This document shows positions 1-6,707 of a DNA stretch of 10,257 nucleotides, in pieces. Source of the stretch: Verrucomicrobia bacterium UBA1211 (GTDB lineage: Bacteria > Verrucomicrobiota > Kiritimatiellia > RFP12 > UBA1067); NCBI GenBank assembly GCA_002309585.1, contig DBXN01000122.1, positions 59,594-69,850 of the forward strand. The letters run 5' to 3'. Within the stretch, counting starts at the first letter, position 1. Every line of letters starts with the position of its first letter. A program made the translations under genes and the position numbers. The notes under the pieces are model-generated. The model was not told the origin of the DNA. It saw nothing but the letters and a program-made list of their open reading frames with translations, and ran no database searches.

Positions 1-970
1 CGGCGGCAAGCCGGGCCGCCTCCGCCCGCTGCCGGATCTGCTCCATTCGCTGTTCTTCCGCGCTTTGTTCAGGATGGCTGAACCGGTATTTCAACTGTTC
101 GGCCCGGGCCGCTTCCTGCATCTGCTTCAGCTGTTCCTGGCGTTCGGTCCGCTGATGGGAAAACGAGTTCCGCTCCTTCTCCACACGCTTCTGTTCCCGC
201 TCCGCCTCGCGGGCCGCACGAGCCTCCTCACGCGCTTTCCGCGCCGCCTCCTTGGCGGCCTCCTTCGCCTGTCGTTTCCGTTCCTTCGCCGTTAGGCCAT
301 CCTCTCCAACCTGATCCGTATGCCCGTCATCCCCCTCGGCAAACGTATCGTGATCGCGATGGAAAAGACTCCCGACACCCCTTGTGCACCATCCGGAAAG
401 CCGTCTCACCCACCCGAAAAGGGTACCCGGGCCAATCGCCAACACCAACGAGAGCAACATGATGCTCAGCATCAGTGCCCCACCTCCGAAGGGACTGAAC
501 CAGCGTTCAAGCAGACGGGTCATGACCCAATACCCGATCGCCCCACCCGCATTCGGGCGCATGTTCAACTCGCCCAACAACGCATCAAAGGTCGTCGCGC
601 TCCCCAATTGGATCAGGCAGCACAGCGCCACCACAAACAGCGCCATCCAAAACGCCCGAAGTCCCACCCGCATGATCCGGCCATACAGCAGCATGCCGCT
701 GAAAAAGAGGGTCAAAACCGGAACGATCCAAACGGCCAGGCCGATCAGGCTGTAGCCGACAAACACCGACCAGGCCCCGACCATTCCAATCAGATTGGCG
801 GGCGGGCTCAGGGGCGGGGAGTTCAGCCACGAAATATCCCGCCAATTATAGGTCAACAGACTCAACAGCGGAAACAGGGCCACCGGGAAGAGCAGCACAC
901 CGATCAGCCGGTGCTGCGCAATCCGTTCTGAATCCACCCATTTCTCCGCATCCAACTCACGCTTTTCCAT
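1..970 (-). CDS. ftsK: DNA translocase FtsK, N-terminal part (runs off the left edge)
   Basis: This is the first 323 codons of an open frame starting at the ATG at 970 and still open at base 1. Residues 21-187 form a membrane domain with helices at about 21-41, 62-96 (long, perhaps with a break), 104-122 and 163-187. The region around residues 38-60, including SWLNSPPLSPPANLIG, resembles the loop between helices 1 and 2 of the FtsK 4TM domain. From about residue 226 the chain becomes a Lys/Glu/Ala/Arg-rich, probably coiled-coil linker. The RecA-like motor and gamma domain would lie outside the window, so the call rests on the membrane domain and architecture. Known family role: a septum-located ATP-driven DNA pump that clears chromosome ends and activates XerCD at dif. 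The start is well supported: its ATG shares one base with the cdaR stop (TGATG), and GGTGGAG lies a few bases upstream inside the last cdaR codons, implying translational coupling. Confidence 0.82.
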   Translation of the reverse strand, partial: MEKRELDAEKWVDSERIAQHRLIGVLLFPVALFPLLSLLTYNWRDISWLNSPPLSPPANLIGMVGAWSVFVGYSLIGLAVWIVPVLTLFFSGMLLYGRIMRVGLRAFWMALFVVALCCLIQLGSATTFDALLGELNMRPNAGGAIGYWVMTRLLERWFSPFGGGALMLSIMLLSLVLAIGPGTLFGWVRRLSGWCTRGVGSLFHRDHDTFAEGDDGHTDQVGEDGLTAKERKRQAKEAAKEAARKAREEARAAREAEREQKRVEKERNSFSHQRTERQEQLKQMQEAARAEQLKYRFSHPEQSAEEQRMEQIRQRAEAARLAA

Positions 971-2070
971 CACTCTCCACCTGTCAATTCTTTCGCCGGC
1001 TCACCCGCTTTCGGTTCCGCCTCCGGCGCGGGTGTCTTCTCCCCCTCTTCCTGTTTCGGCGGTTCGGGCGGCGTTTCGGCAATCAGCTTCACCGTTGCCG
1101 GGAAAATCTTCAGCTCATCCACCGTCACCCCCTGGCGGACATGGATCGTCACCGGAACATCGTTGGTCAGAACGCCGGCGATCACCGGGATGTCCCCATT
1201 GACGGAGGCCAGCAGATCTCCGAAGACAATCCCCTGAACGACCTCCGCCCGACCCGACACCTCGACATCCACCCATGCGGGCGACACCTTCCAGTTCTTG
1301 GTCGCCGCGCCGGTCGGACGCAGAATCTCAATCGGCACATGGTCGATCCGCGCGGTCGTCTTCTCGTTGATCACCTTCACGTTCACCATCATCTCCGGCG
1401 GATCGACCTTGCCGTTGGGCACCTCACCCGGCGGCAACAGCTTCACCCGTGTGGAGAAGGTCTGGGTCCGCCCCTCCACATTGACCGGCTCGGCCTGGAT
1501 CTTGATCTTCTCCGGATCCAGCGGACTGAGCAGGCGGCGCGACCCCTTCACCACCGCATGGGTCAGTTCGCACGAGAGTTCAACCCGTCCGCGGGCGCGG
1601 CCTTCGACCACCGGGGGCTCGATGTCGAGCTGACGGCTGGACGGGACATCGAACTTCACGTTCACCTCGTTCGGCACGATCTGGACCACCCGCGCCCCGC
1701 GGAACCCCCGCAAATTCGAGGAACGGATATGCATCCTGACCGTGTCCAACAGCGCGCCGTGCTTCTGGCGCGGACGGATCAGGCAACGCAGGTCTTTCTC
1801 GGAGAGTTGCGTGACATCCGCGTATGAACCGCGCAACACCACCCGGACCGCCTGCGGCTCGATCGATTCGACGACCGCGCCCTCCATCACATTCACGCCC
1901 CGCTCTTCCTGCTGTTCCACTTCAACCGGGAAGGTGACTTCACGCACATGGCTGACCTCCGACCGGATTGAGAAATAGATCACCGTCGCCAGCACCAGCG
2001 ACGTCAGCTTCCAGAAGGCGTTCCGGACGAACAGCTGCTTCAACCAGGAGAGGTTATCTTTGAGATTCAT
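970..2070 (-). CDS. cdaR: YbbR-domain protein, CdaA regulator CdaR
   Basis: A 366-residue membrane-anchored protein. A short cytoplasmic N-terminus is followed by one transmembrane helix at about 20-36. Three YbbR-like beta-rich repeats follow, at roughly 45-140, 146-233 and 240-330; each closes on a similar strand (VNVKF, VNVKV, TVKLI). The tail from 332 onward is rich in Pro, Glu, Lys and Ala and is probably disordered. In Firmicutes, CdaR binds the diadenylate cyclase CdaA and modulates its activity from outside the membrane; the B. subtilis protein is longer and has more repeats. Position directly after cdaA is the strongest support. The start at 2070 is fixed by a strong AAGGAGG (2077-2083) six bases upstream, and the frame overlaps the end of cdaA by 17 bases. 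The stop shares a base with the ftsK start. Confidence 0.87.
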   Translation of the reverse strand: MNLKDNLSWLKQLFVRNAFWKLTSLVLATVIYFSIRSEVSHVREVTFPVEVEQQEERGVNVMEGAVVESIEPQAVRVVLRGSYADVTQLSEKDLRCLIRPRQKHGALLDTVRMHIRSSNLRGFRGARVVQIVPNEVNVKFDVPSSRQLDIEPPVVEGRARGRVELSCELTHAVVKGSRRLLSPLDPEKIKIQAEPVNVEGRTQTFSTRVKLLPPGEVPNGKVDPPEMMVNVKVINEKTTARIDHVPIEILRPTGAATKNWKVSPAWVDVEVSGRAEVVQGIVFGDLLASVNGDIPVIAGVLTNDVPVTIHVRQGVTVDELKIFPATVKLIAETPPEPPKQEEGEKTPAPEAEPKAGEPAKELTGGE

Positions 2071-2920
2071 GCGTCCCCTCCTTCCCCGGTTCCTTCGCCC
2101 GCCGTACCGCGAGTCTCAACTGATTCGCCAGCCACTCCAGCAGGGAGAAGGGCCGGTGCGTCTCTTTGGGCATCGACTTCCGCAACCACCGCAGCAACAG
2201 CCGTTCGACGTCATCCGGCGCGTACCGGTGCAGCCGCCCGTCGTGCGCGAGGGAGATCTTGCCCGTCTCCTCGGAAACCACCAGCACCAGCGCGTCGGTC
2301 TCCTCGCTCAATCCCACCGCCGCCCGGTGGCGCATTCCGGACGAGATCAGTTCGCCCTGGTTGGAGACCGGGAAGATACAGTGCGCGGAGGAGATGCGTC
2401 CGTTCCGGATGATGATGCCGCCGTCGTGAAGCGGCAGTGGCGGCGTGAAAATTGAGATCATCAGCTCACGGCTCACCAGCGCGTTCAGCTTCACCCCCGA
2501 ATCCTCATACCCACGAAGCGAGACGCCGCGCTCCACCGCGATCAACGCGCCAAGACCCTGTTTCGACAGCGCCAGAACCGAACGGCAAAGAATCTCCGGC
2601 ACCAGTTCGTGATGGCCGAAGCCCTGCTTGCCGAGGATGCCCTGTCCGCCCAGCAACGCCAGAATGCGGCGGATCTCCTGCTGGAACACGACCACCAGGC
2701 TCAACGCCAAGTAGATGAGCAGATAGAAGATGATCCGGGAGAGGACATCAAACCGGAAGAGGGTCGATGAGCCCAACGCCGCCGCGACCAACAGGCAGAA
2801 ACCTAACAGGACCGGTGCGCTTCGCGTTCCCTTCACAAAGCGGATCAGGGCATAGATCGCGATGTATAAAACCGCGATCTGCACGATGTCATTCAAACCG
2901 ATTTGTAATCCCGTACCCAT
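2054..2920 (-). CDS. cdaA: Diadenylate cyclase CdaA (c-di-AMP synthase)
   Basis: A 288-residue membrane DAC-domain enzyme that condenses two ATP into cyclic di-AMP; B. subtilis CdaA is about 273 residues. Three transmembrane helices at about 11-29, 35-52 and 60-79 are followed by a cytoplasmic cyclase domain at about 95-245. Diagnostic stretches are GVSLRGYEDSGVKLNALVS (132-150), PLHDGGIIIRNG (163-174, the DGA motif in the form D166-G-G), GMRHRAAVGLSE (195-206, RHR motif at 197-199) and VVSEETGKISLAHDG (214-228). All family blocks are present, so it should be active; the only change I see is Ala to Gly in DGA. The ATG at 2920 lies seven bases after the folP stop with only a weak AAGAG in between, so translation is probably coupled to folP. 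Product and partner CdaR overlap by 17 bases. In other bacteria c-di-AMP controls K+ and osmolyte transport and cell-wall balance. Confidence 0.95.
   Translation of the reverse strand: MGTGLQIGLNDIVQIAVLYIAIYALIRFVKGTRSAPVLLGFCLLVAAALGSSTLFRFDVLSRIIFYLLIYLALSLVVVFQQEIRRILALLGGQGILGKQGFGHHELVPEILCRSVLALSKQGLGALIAVERGVSLRGYEDSGVKLNALVSRELMISIFTPPLPLHDGGIIIRNGRISSAHCIFPVSNQGELISSGMRHRAAVGLSEETDALVLVVSEETGKISLAHDGRLHRYAPDDVERLLLRWLRKSMPKETHRPFSLLEWLANQLRLAVRRAKEPGKEGTHESQR
2077..2083 (-). promoter_or_regulatory. Shine-Dalgarno site of cdaR inside cdaA
   Basis: AAGGAGG on the minus strand, six bases before the cdaR ATG at 2070 and wholly inside the last codons of cdaA. It decides the cdaR start and suggests that cdaR is translated well by itself as well as through coupling to cdaA. 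Confidence 0.7.
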
Positions 2921-2927
2921 CTCTTGT

Positions 2928-3773
2928 TTAACCCCGGGTTATACGCTCAATCATTTTCAGCGCCTGAACGCTCTCCCGCACCGCATGCACCCGTACAACC
3001 GCCGCGCCATGCAGGGCGGCCCAAACCGCCACGCCCACGCTTCCGCCATCCCGCAACGCGGCATCGGTCTCGCCGCAGACGGCCCCGATGAAGCGCTTGC
3101 GCGACGCCCCGATCAGAACCGGCGCGATCGACGTCAGCCTATCCATCCGCGCCAGTAACGTGCAATTCTCGTTCGTGTCCTTGGCGAATCCGATTCCCGG
3201 ATCCACCACCACCGCCTCCCGTCCGATACCGCGGTCCACCGCGAATGCAACCGACGCCTCCAGCGCTTCAGCGACCTCGCCCGCCACATCCGCATAACCG
3301 GTCAACCCCGCCATCGTCTGCGGCGTTCCGCGCGCATGCATCACCACCACACCCGCGCCGCCCGCCTTCACCGCTTCCGCCATGCCGGGCAACTCCGTGA
3401 AAGGCGCAACACAGTTGACAATCCAGGCACCGGCCGCAATCGCCCGTTCCGCCACCTCCGGCCGGCGGGTGTCCACCGAAACCGGGACCTCCGTCAACGC
3501 CGCCAGACGCGTGATGACCGGCACCACCCGCGCCATCTCCTCGTCAGGCGGAACTGGGTCGGCGCCGGGACGGGTCGATTCGCCGCCGACATCCAGGATG
3601 TCCGCCCCTTCCCGTACCAGTTGCAACGCGTGTTCAACCGCCGCGTCAGGCGTGGCCCAGCATCCGCCGTCGGAAAAGGAGTCGGGCGTCACATTGACGA
3701 TACCCATCACCAACGGCCGCTTCAAAAAAGGGATCTTCCCTCTACGACACTGCCAAAACCCGGTCACGCCCAA
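2928..3773 (-). CDS. folP: Dihydropteroate synthase FolP
   Basis: A 281-residue TIM-barrel enzyme joining 6-hydroxymethyl-dihydropterin diphosphate to p-aminobenzoate in folate synthesis; it is the sulfonamide target. Motifs in order are GIVNVTPDSFSDGG (24-37), DVGGESTRPGA (61-71), SVDTRRPEV (99-107), IVNCVAPF (118-125), VVVMHARGTP (142-151), VVVDPGIGFAKD (188-199), GASRKRFIG (222-230) and RVHAV (261-265). Residues matching the E. coli pterin and phosphate contacts are kept: D101, N120, D191, K226, R261 and H263. The usual Asp after N120 is Cys. The start is uncertain: there is no in-frame ATG, because an ATG at 3797 is closed by TGA two codons later. TTG at 3773 sits three bases after GAAAGG; GTG at 3767 sits nine bases after it and is a good alternative, two residues shorter. 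It lies 39 bases after ftsH and seven before cdaA. Confidence 0.95.
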   Translation of the reverse strand: MGVTGFWQCRRGKIPFLKRPLVMGIVNVTPDSFSDGGCWATPDAAVEHALQLVREGADILDVGGESTRPGADPVPPDEEMARVVPVITRLAALTEVPVSVDTRRPEVAERAIAAGAWIVNCVAPFTELPGMAEAVKAGGAGVVVMHARGTPQTMAGLTGYADVAGEVAEALEASVAFAVDRGIGREAVVVDPGIGFAKDTNENCTLLARMDRLTSIAPVLIGASRKRFIGAVCGETDAALRDGGSVGVAVWAALHGAAVVRVHAVRESVQALKMIERITRG

Positions 3774-3812
3774 ACACCTTTCACCGCATCAACGCATCCA
3801 GCGGCCACACCC

Positions 3813-5855
3813 TTATTCCGCATCCGTCGGAGGAATCGGGGGAGGCTCCAAATTCGACTGGGAATCCTCCTGTTTCTCTTCCACCTCTTTCCGCATCGAG
3901 AGCGACGCCTCATCCGGCTCGCCGCCATCGGCGGGCTTCTCAGGGATGGCACCGGTCTTGATCAACGCCTCCACATCCCGTCCGTCCAGGGTCTCCGCCT
4001 CCAACAGCGTCTCCGCCAGCAGCTTCAATTTGTCGGCGTTCTCATCCAGCATCCGGCTCGCGCGGGCATAGGCCTCCTGCAGCATCCGCGCGATCTCGGC
4101 ATCGATCTTCCGTGCGGTCTCCTCGCTGTAATTCTGGCTACGGGTCACTTCCCGTCCCATAAAGAGGGTTTCCTGATTCTCGCCGAAGGCCTGGAAGCCG
4201 AACGTCTCGCTCATGCCATACGCGCAGATCATCTTCCGGGCGATCCCGCTCGCCATTTTGATATCCATCTGCGCGCCGGTCGAGATGTCGCCCGTGAACC
4301 GTTCCTCGGCGATCCGGCCGCCGGTCAGCACCACCAGCTCATCCAGAAGCTCCGCCCGTGTCCGGTTCAGCACATCCTTCTCCGGCAGCGACATGGTGAC
4401 CCCCAGCGCCTGTCCGCGCGGGATGATGGTCACTTTGTGGAGCGGTTCGGTATGCTCGCAAAGCACCTGCAGGAGCGCATGGCCCGATTCGTGCCACGCG
4501 GTGCAGGCCCGCTCCTCCTCGTCCATCGCCAGACTCCGCCGTTCCCGGCCCCAGAGTACCTTGTCGCGCGCCTCTTCGAGTGAATGGTGGTCCACCGCCG
4601 GCTTGTTCTCGCGGGCCGCCAGCAAGGCCGCCTCATTCAGCAGGTTCGCCAGGTCGGCGCCGGAGAAACCGGGCGTCCCCCGCGCGATCCGCGCCAAATC
4701 CGCATCCTTCGAAAGCAGGATCTTCGCGGCATGGAGCTTCAGAATCTCCTCACGTCCCTGGAGCGATGGCAGGTCGATCACGATCTGGCGGTCAAACCGG
4801 CCCGGCCGCAGCAGCGCGGGATCCAGCACATCGGCGCGGTTGGTCGCCGCGATAATGATCACGCCCTCGTTGGTGTCGAAACCGTCCATCTCCACCAGCA
4901 TCGCGTTCAGGGTCTGTTCCCGCTCGTCATGGCCGCCGCCGATCCCGGAGAAGCGGCTCCGCCCCACCGCGTCAATCTCATCGATGAAGATCAGGCACGG
5001 GGCGTGTTTCTTTCCCTGGTCGAACATATCCCGCACGCGGGACGCGCCGACACCCACAAACATCTCTACGAAATCCGAGCCGCTGATGCTGAAGAACGGT
5101 ACTCCCGCCTCTCCCGCGATCGCCTTCGCCAGGAGGGTCTTGCCCGTTCCGGGAGGCCCCATCAGCAACACGCCTTTGGGAATTTTTCCGCCCAGCTTCT
5201 GGAACTTCTTCGGATCGCGCAGAAACTCCACGATCTCCTGAACCTCTTCCTTGGCCTCCTTGATCCCGGCCACATTCGCGAAGGTCACCTTCTTTTTGTC
5301 CTGATTCAGGAGCTTGGCCCGGCTCTTCCCGAAATTCATCGCGCCCATGTTCGCGTTGCGCATCTGACGGATGAAGATGAAGTAGAGCAGCAACAGCGGC
5401 ACCACCAGCCAAAGGAGATTCTGGAGGAGCGGTCCGAGCACATTGTTGCTGTAGACCACCTTGCACGGCACCTGGTTTTCCTGAAGATACTTATCGAGGT
5501 TTTCAGTCGGCAGGACGTTGACCCGGAAAGCCTCTTTGGCCGGGCCCTTCTTGACGCCCTTCAGATAGGTAATGCCGTCCGATTGGCGGACCAGCTCGAC
5601 CTTGTCGATCTGCTTCTTTTCGACCAGTTCCCGGAACGCCACCTGATCCATCTCTTTCAGCTCCCCTTCCCCCTTGTAGAAGAAGAGGCCGCAAAGGAAA
5701 ACCGCGATCAGCGCCAAGGCGATCCAGGCGCTGAAAACCCGCTTGGGAGGGAGCGCCTCGCCCGAACCGCCGGTCGCCCCATTCCGCTCGGGTTCCACCG
5801 GACGGCCGGAAGACGGTTGCTGATTATTTTCTCTGTCTTGATTCTCGTTAGCCAT
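3813..5855 (-). CDS. ftsH: ATP-dependent zinc metalloprotease FtsH
   Basis: A 680-residue membrane AAA+ protease that extracts and degrades membrane and some soluble proteins as a hexamer. The N-terminus has a Gln/Asn/Gly-rich cytoplasmic tail, helix 1 at about 43-60, an extracytoplasmic domain at 61-140 and helix 2 at 143-163. The AAA+ module has Walker A GPPGTGKT (233-240), the pore loop FVGVG (266-270), Walker B LIFIDEID (288-295) and the second region of homology with arginine fingers R350 and R353. The protease domain carries the zinc site HESGH (455-459) with D531 as probable third ligand. Length and motifs are normal; the last 40 residues are acidic and Pro-rich. The ATG at 5855 has no recognisable ribosome binding site, yet no in-frame alternative lies near, and the TM-containing N-terminus agrees with this start. 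It appears to head the folP-cdaA-cdaR-ftsK run. Confidence 0.97.
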   Translation of the reverse strand: MANENQDRENNQQPSSGRPVEPERNGATGGSGEALPPKRVFSAWIALALIAVFLCGLFFYKGEGELKEMDQVAFRELVEKKQIDKVELVRQSDGITYLKGVKKGPAKEAFRVNVLPTENLDKYLQENQVPCKVVYSNNVLGPLLQNLLWLVVPLLLLYFIFIRQMRNANMGAMNFGKSRAKLLNQDKKKVTFANVAGIKEAKEEVQEIVEFLRDPKKFQKLGGKIPKGVLLMGPPGTGKTLLAKAIAGEAGVPFFSISGSDFVEMFVGVGASRVRDMFDQGKKHAPCLIFIDEIDAVGRSRFSGIGGGHDEREQTLNAMLVEMDGFDTNEGVIIIAATNRADVLDPALLRPGRFDRQIVIDLPSLQGREEILKLHAAKILLSKDADLARIARGTPGFSGADLANLLNEAALLAARENKPAVDHHSLEEARDKVLWGRERRSLAMDEEERACTAWHESGHALLQVLCEHTEPLHKVTIIPRGQALGVTMSLPEKDVLNRTRAELLDELVVLTGGRIAEERFTGDISTGAQMDIKMASGIARKMICAYGMSETFGFQAFGENQETLFMGREVTRSQNYSEETARKIDAEIARMLQEAYARASRMLDENADKLKLLAETLLEAETLDGRDVEALIKTGAIPEKPADGGEPDEASLSMRKEVEEKQEDSQSNLEPPPIPPTDAE

Positions 5856-5863
5856 AGGAAGAT

Positions 5864-5893
5864 AGTTTACCCCATTTGGCGGTTACAATTCAA
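5864..5893 (-). promoter_or_regulatory. Possible sigma70-type promoter before ftsH
   Basis: On the minus strand TTGAAT (5888-5893) and TAAACT (5864-5869) are separated by 18 bases, each matching four of six consensus positions. The -10 box ends only eight bases before the ftsH ATG, so a transcript from here would have almost no leader. This is weak by sequence alone, but it is the best candidate in the only sizeable gap of the left-hand operon. Confidence 0.25.
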
Positions 5894-5898
5894 TCTAG

Positions 5899-5941
5899 AA
5901 AAGCGGTTTGGAAGGGGTTGAAAACAGGGGGGAAGGGCGTA
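5899..5941 (-). other. C-rich, G-poor spacer between the glycosyltransferase gene and ftsH (possible Rho-loading site)
   Basis: Read on the minus strand, this 43-base stretch immediately after the glycosyltransferase stop contains about 20 C and only 3 G, mostly in runs of C and T. I found no stem-loop followed by a T-run in the gap, so an intrinsic terminator is not supported. A C-over-G bubble of this kind is typical of rut sites where Rho loads. The Rho role is an inference from composition only. Confidence 0.25.
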
Positions 5942-6676
5942 TTACCGATATCCCCCGAACCAGCGGCGAAGCACCAGGACAAAGAGGTCCCAGAGCATCC
6001 GCGAACCGCTCGAAAAGACCCGGACCGTCGAATGGCCGCTGTAGTCCCAATGGACCGGCACCTCGGCCACCTTCAATCCCCTCATCCGCGCCACGGCTAT
6101 CAATTCGACATCGAACGCGAACCGCCGGATTTTCAGCGCCGAGAAAAGGGCATGGCCCGAATCGCGACGGAAGAGTTTGAAACCGCACTGCGTGTCGCGT
6201 ATCCCGCGCACCCCGGCCAGATGGACCAGAATGTTGAAAACCTTGCTCAAGATGCGCCGGTAGATCGGCGGCGGCTTCCCGACATCCGCCCCGTCAACCG
6301 CCCGCGAGCCGCACGCGACGTCTGCGCCCGCATCCAACGCGGCCTGGAGTTTCCGCCACTCCTCCAGCGGGGTTGAGAGATCGGCGTCGGACATCAGGAT
6401 CGACTCCCCTTCCGCCGCCAGGACACCCTGCCGGACCGCATATCCCTTCCCTTGGTTGGTCGGATAGCCCACGACCCGCATCCGAGCCGACTCTCCCGTC
6501 TCGGCGATCAGCCGCTCCAGCACCGCCTGGCTCTCATCCGGCGAACCGTCATTCACAAACACCACATCGACCGCGACATCGGCGGTCTCCCGGAGAAAGG
6601 CACGGATCCGTTCGAAGGAACGCGGCAGCAAAACCGATTCGTTATAAACCGGAATCACAACCGTCAGGCTTCTCAT
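5942..6676 (-). CDS. Family 2 glycosyltransferase, dolichyl-phosphate glucose/mannose synthase-like
   Basis: A 244-residue GT-A fold enzyme. TVVIPVYNE (5-13) starts the nucleotide-sugar binding fold; VNDGSPD (41-47), NQGKGYAVRQG (74-84) and the metal-binding MSDADLSTP (95-103) follow. The stretch DTQCGFKLF (161-169) and FDVELI (188-193) place it in the DPG_synthase-like branch that moves a sugar from a UDP- or GDP-donor to a polyprenyl phosphate. There is no C-terminal transmembrane segment, so it is probably soluble or membrane-associated; donor and acceptor cannot be told from sequence. I chose the ATG at 6676, preceded by AAAGGA (6683-6688) with a six-base spacer and directly before the conserved first strand. 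An ATG at 6700, seven bases after the upstream stop and next to AGGGGGTGG, would add eight residues and is possible. It lies close behind the nucleoside kinase gene. Confidence 0.88.
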   Translation of the reverse strand: MRSLTVVIPVYNESVLLPRSFERIRAFLRETADVAVDVVFVNDGSPDESQAVLERLIAETGESARMRVVGYPTNQGKGYAVRQGVLAAEGESILMSDADLSTPLEEWRKLQAALDAGADVACGSRAVDGADVGKPPPIYRRILSKVFNILVHLAGVRGIRDTQCGFKLFRRDSGHALFSALKIRRFAFDVELIAVARMRGLKVAEVPVHWDYSGHSTVRVFSSGSRMLWDLFVLVLRRWFGGYR

Positions 6677-6680
6677 AACC

Positions 6681-6688
6681 CTTCCTTT
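6681..6688 (-). promoter_or_regulatory. Shine-Dalgarno site supporting the 6676 start of the glycosyltransferase
   Basis: AAAGGAAG on the minus strand, with AAAGGA ending six bases before the ATG at 6676. If the upstream ATG at 6700 were used, this sequence would instead encode part of the extra N-terminal residues (AKGR). The spacing favours the shorter protein. Confidence 0.5.
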
Positions 6689-6707
6689 CGCATTCGTCAT
6701 CCACCCC

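Noticed and set aside
65..295. Plus-strand 76-residue Leu/Arg/Phe-rich frame
   Set aside because: It is the antisense of the Lys/Glu/Ala-rich FtsK linker, whose repeated GAG/GCG/AAG codons automatically read as Leu, Arg and Phe on the other strand.
320..931. Plus-strand frame of 203 codons near the left edge
   Set aside because: It is antisense to the ftsK membrane domain. The minus-strand frame from 970 to the edge encodes a coherent four-helix protein, while this one is low-complexity and His/Gln/Pro-rich.
3764..3952. Minus-strand 62-residue frame across the ftsH/folP junction
   Set aside because: It is an out-of-frame, Arg-rich shadow of the ftsH 3' end and has no similarity or ribosome site.
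3336..4583. Open frame of 415 codons on the plus strand opposite folP and the end of ftsH
   Set aside because: It spans the antisense of two well-supported genes and the gap between them, shows antisense-type composition and matches no family I know.
5867..5882. Two-codon mini-ORF (ATG GGG TAA) on the minus strand just before ftsH
   Set aside because: It has no ribosome binding site and is too short to tell from chance; it also overlaps the promoter candidate.
4584..5921. Open frame of 445 codons on the plus strand opposite ftsH
   Set aside because: It lies wholly antisense to ftsH, is rich in His, Arg, Gln and Leu as expected for a complementary frame of GC-rich coding DNA, and has no recognisable domain.
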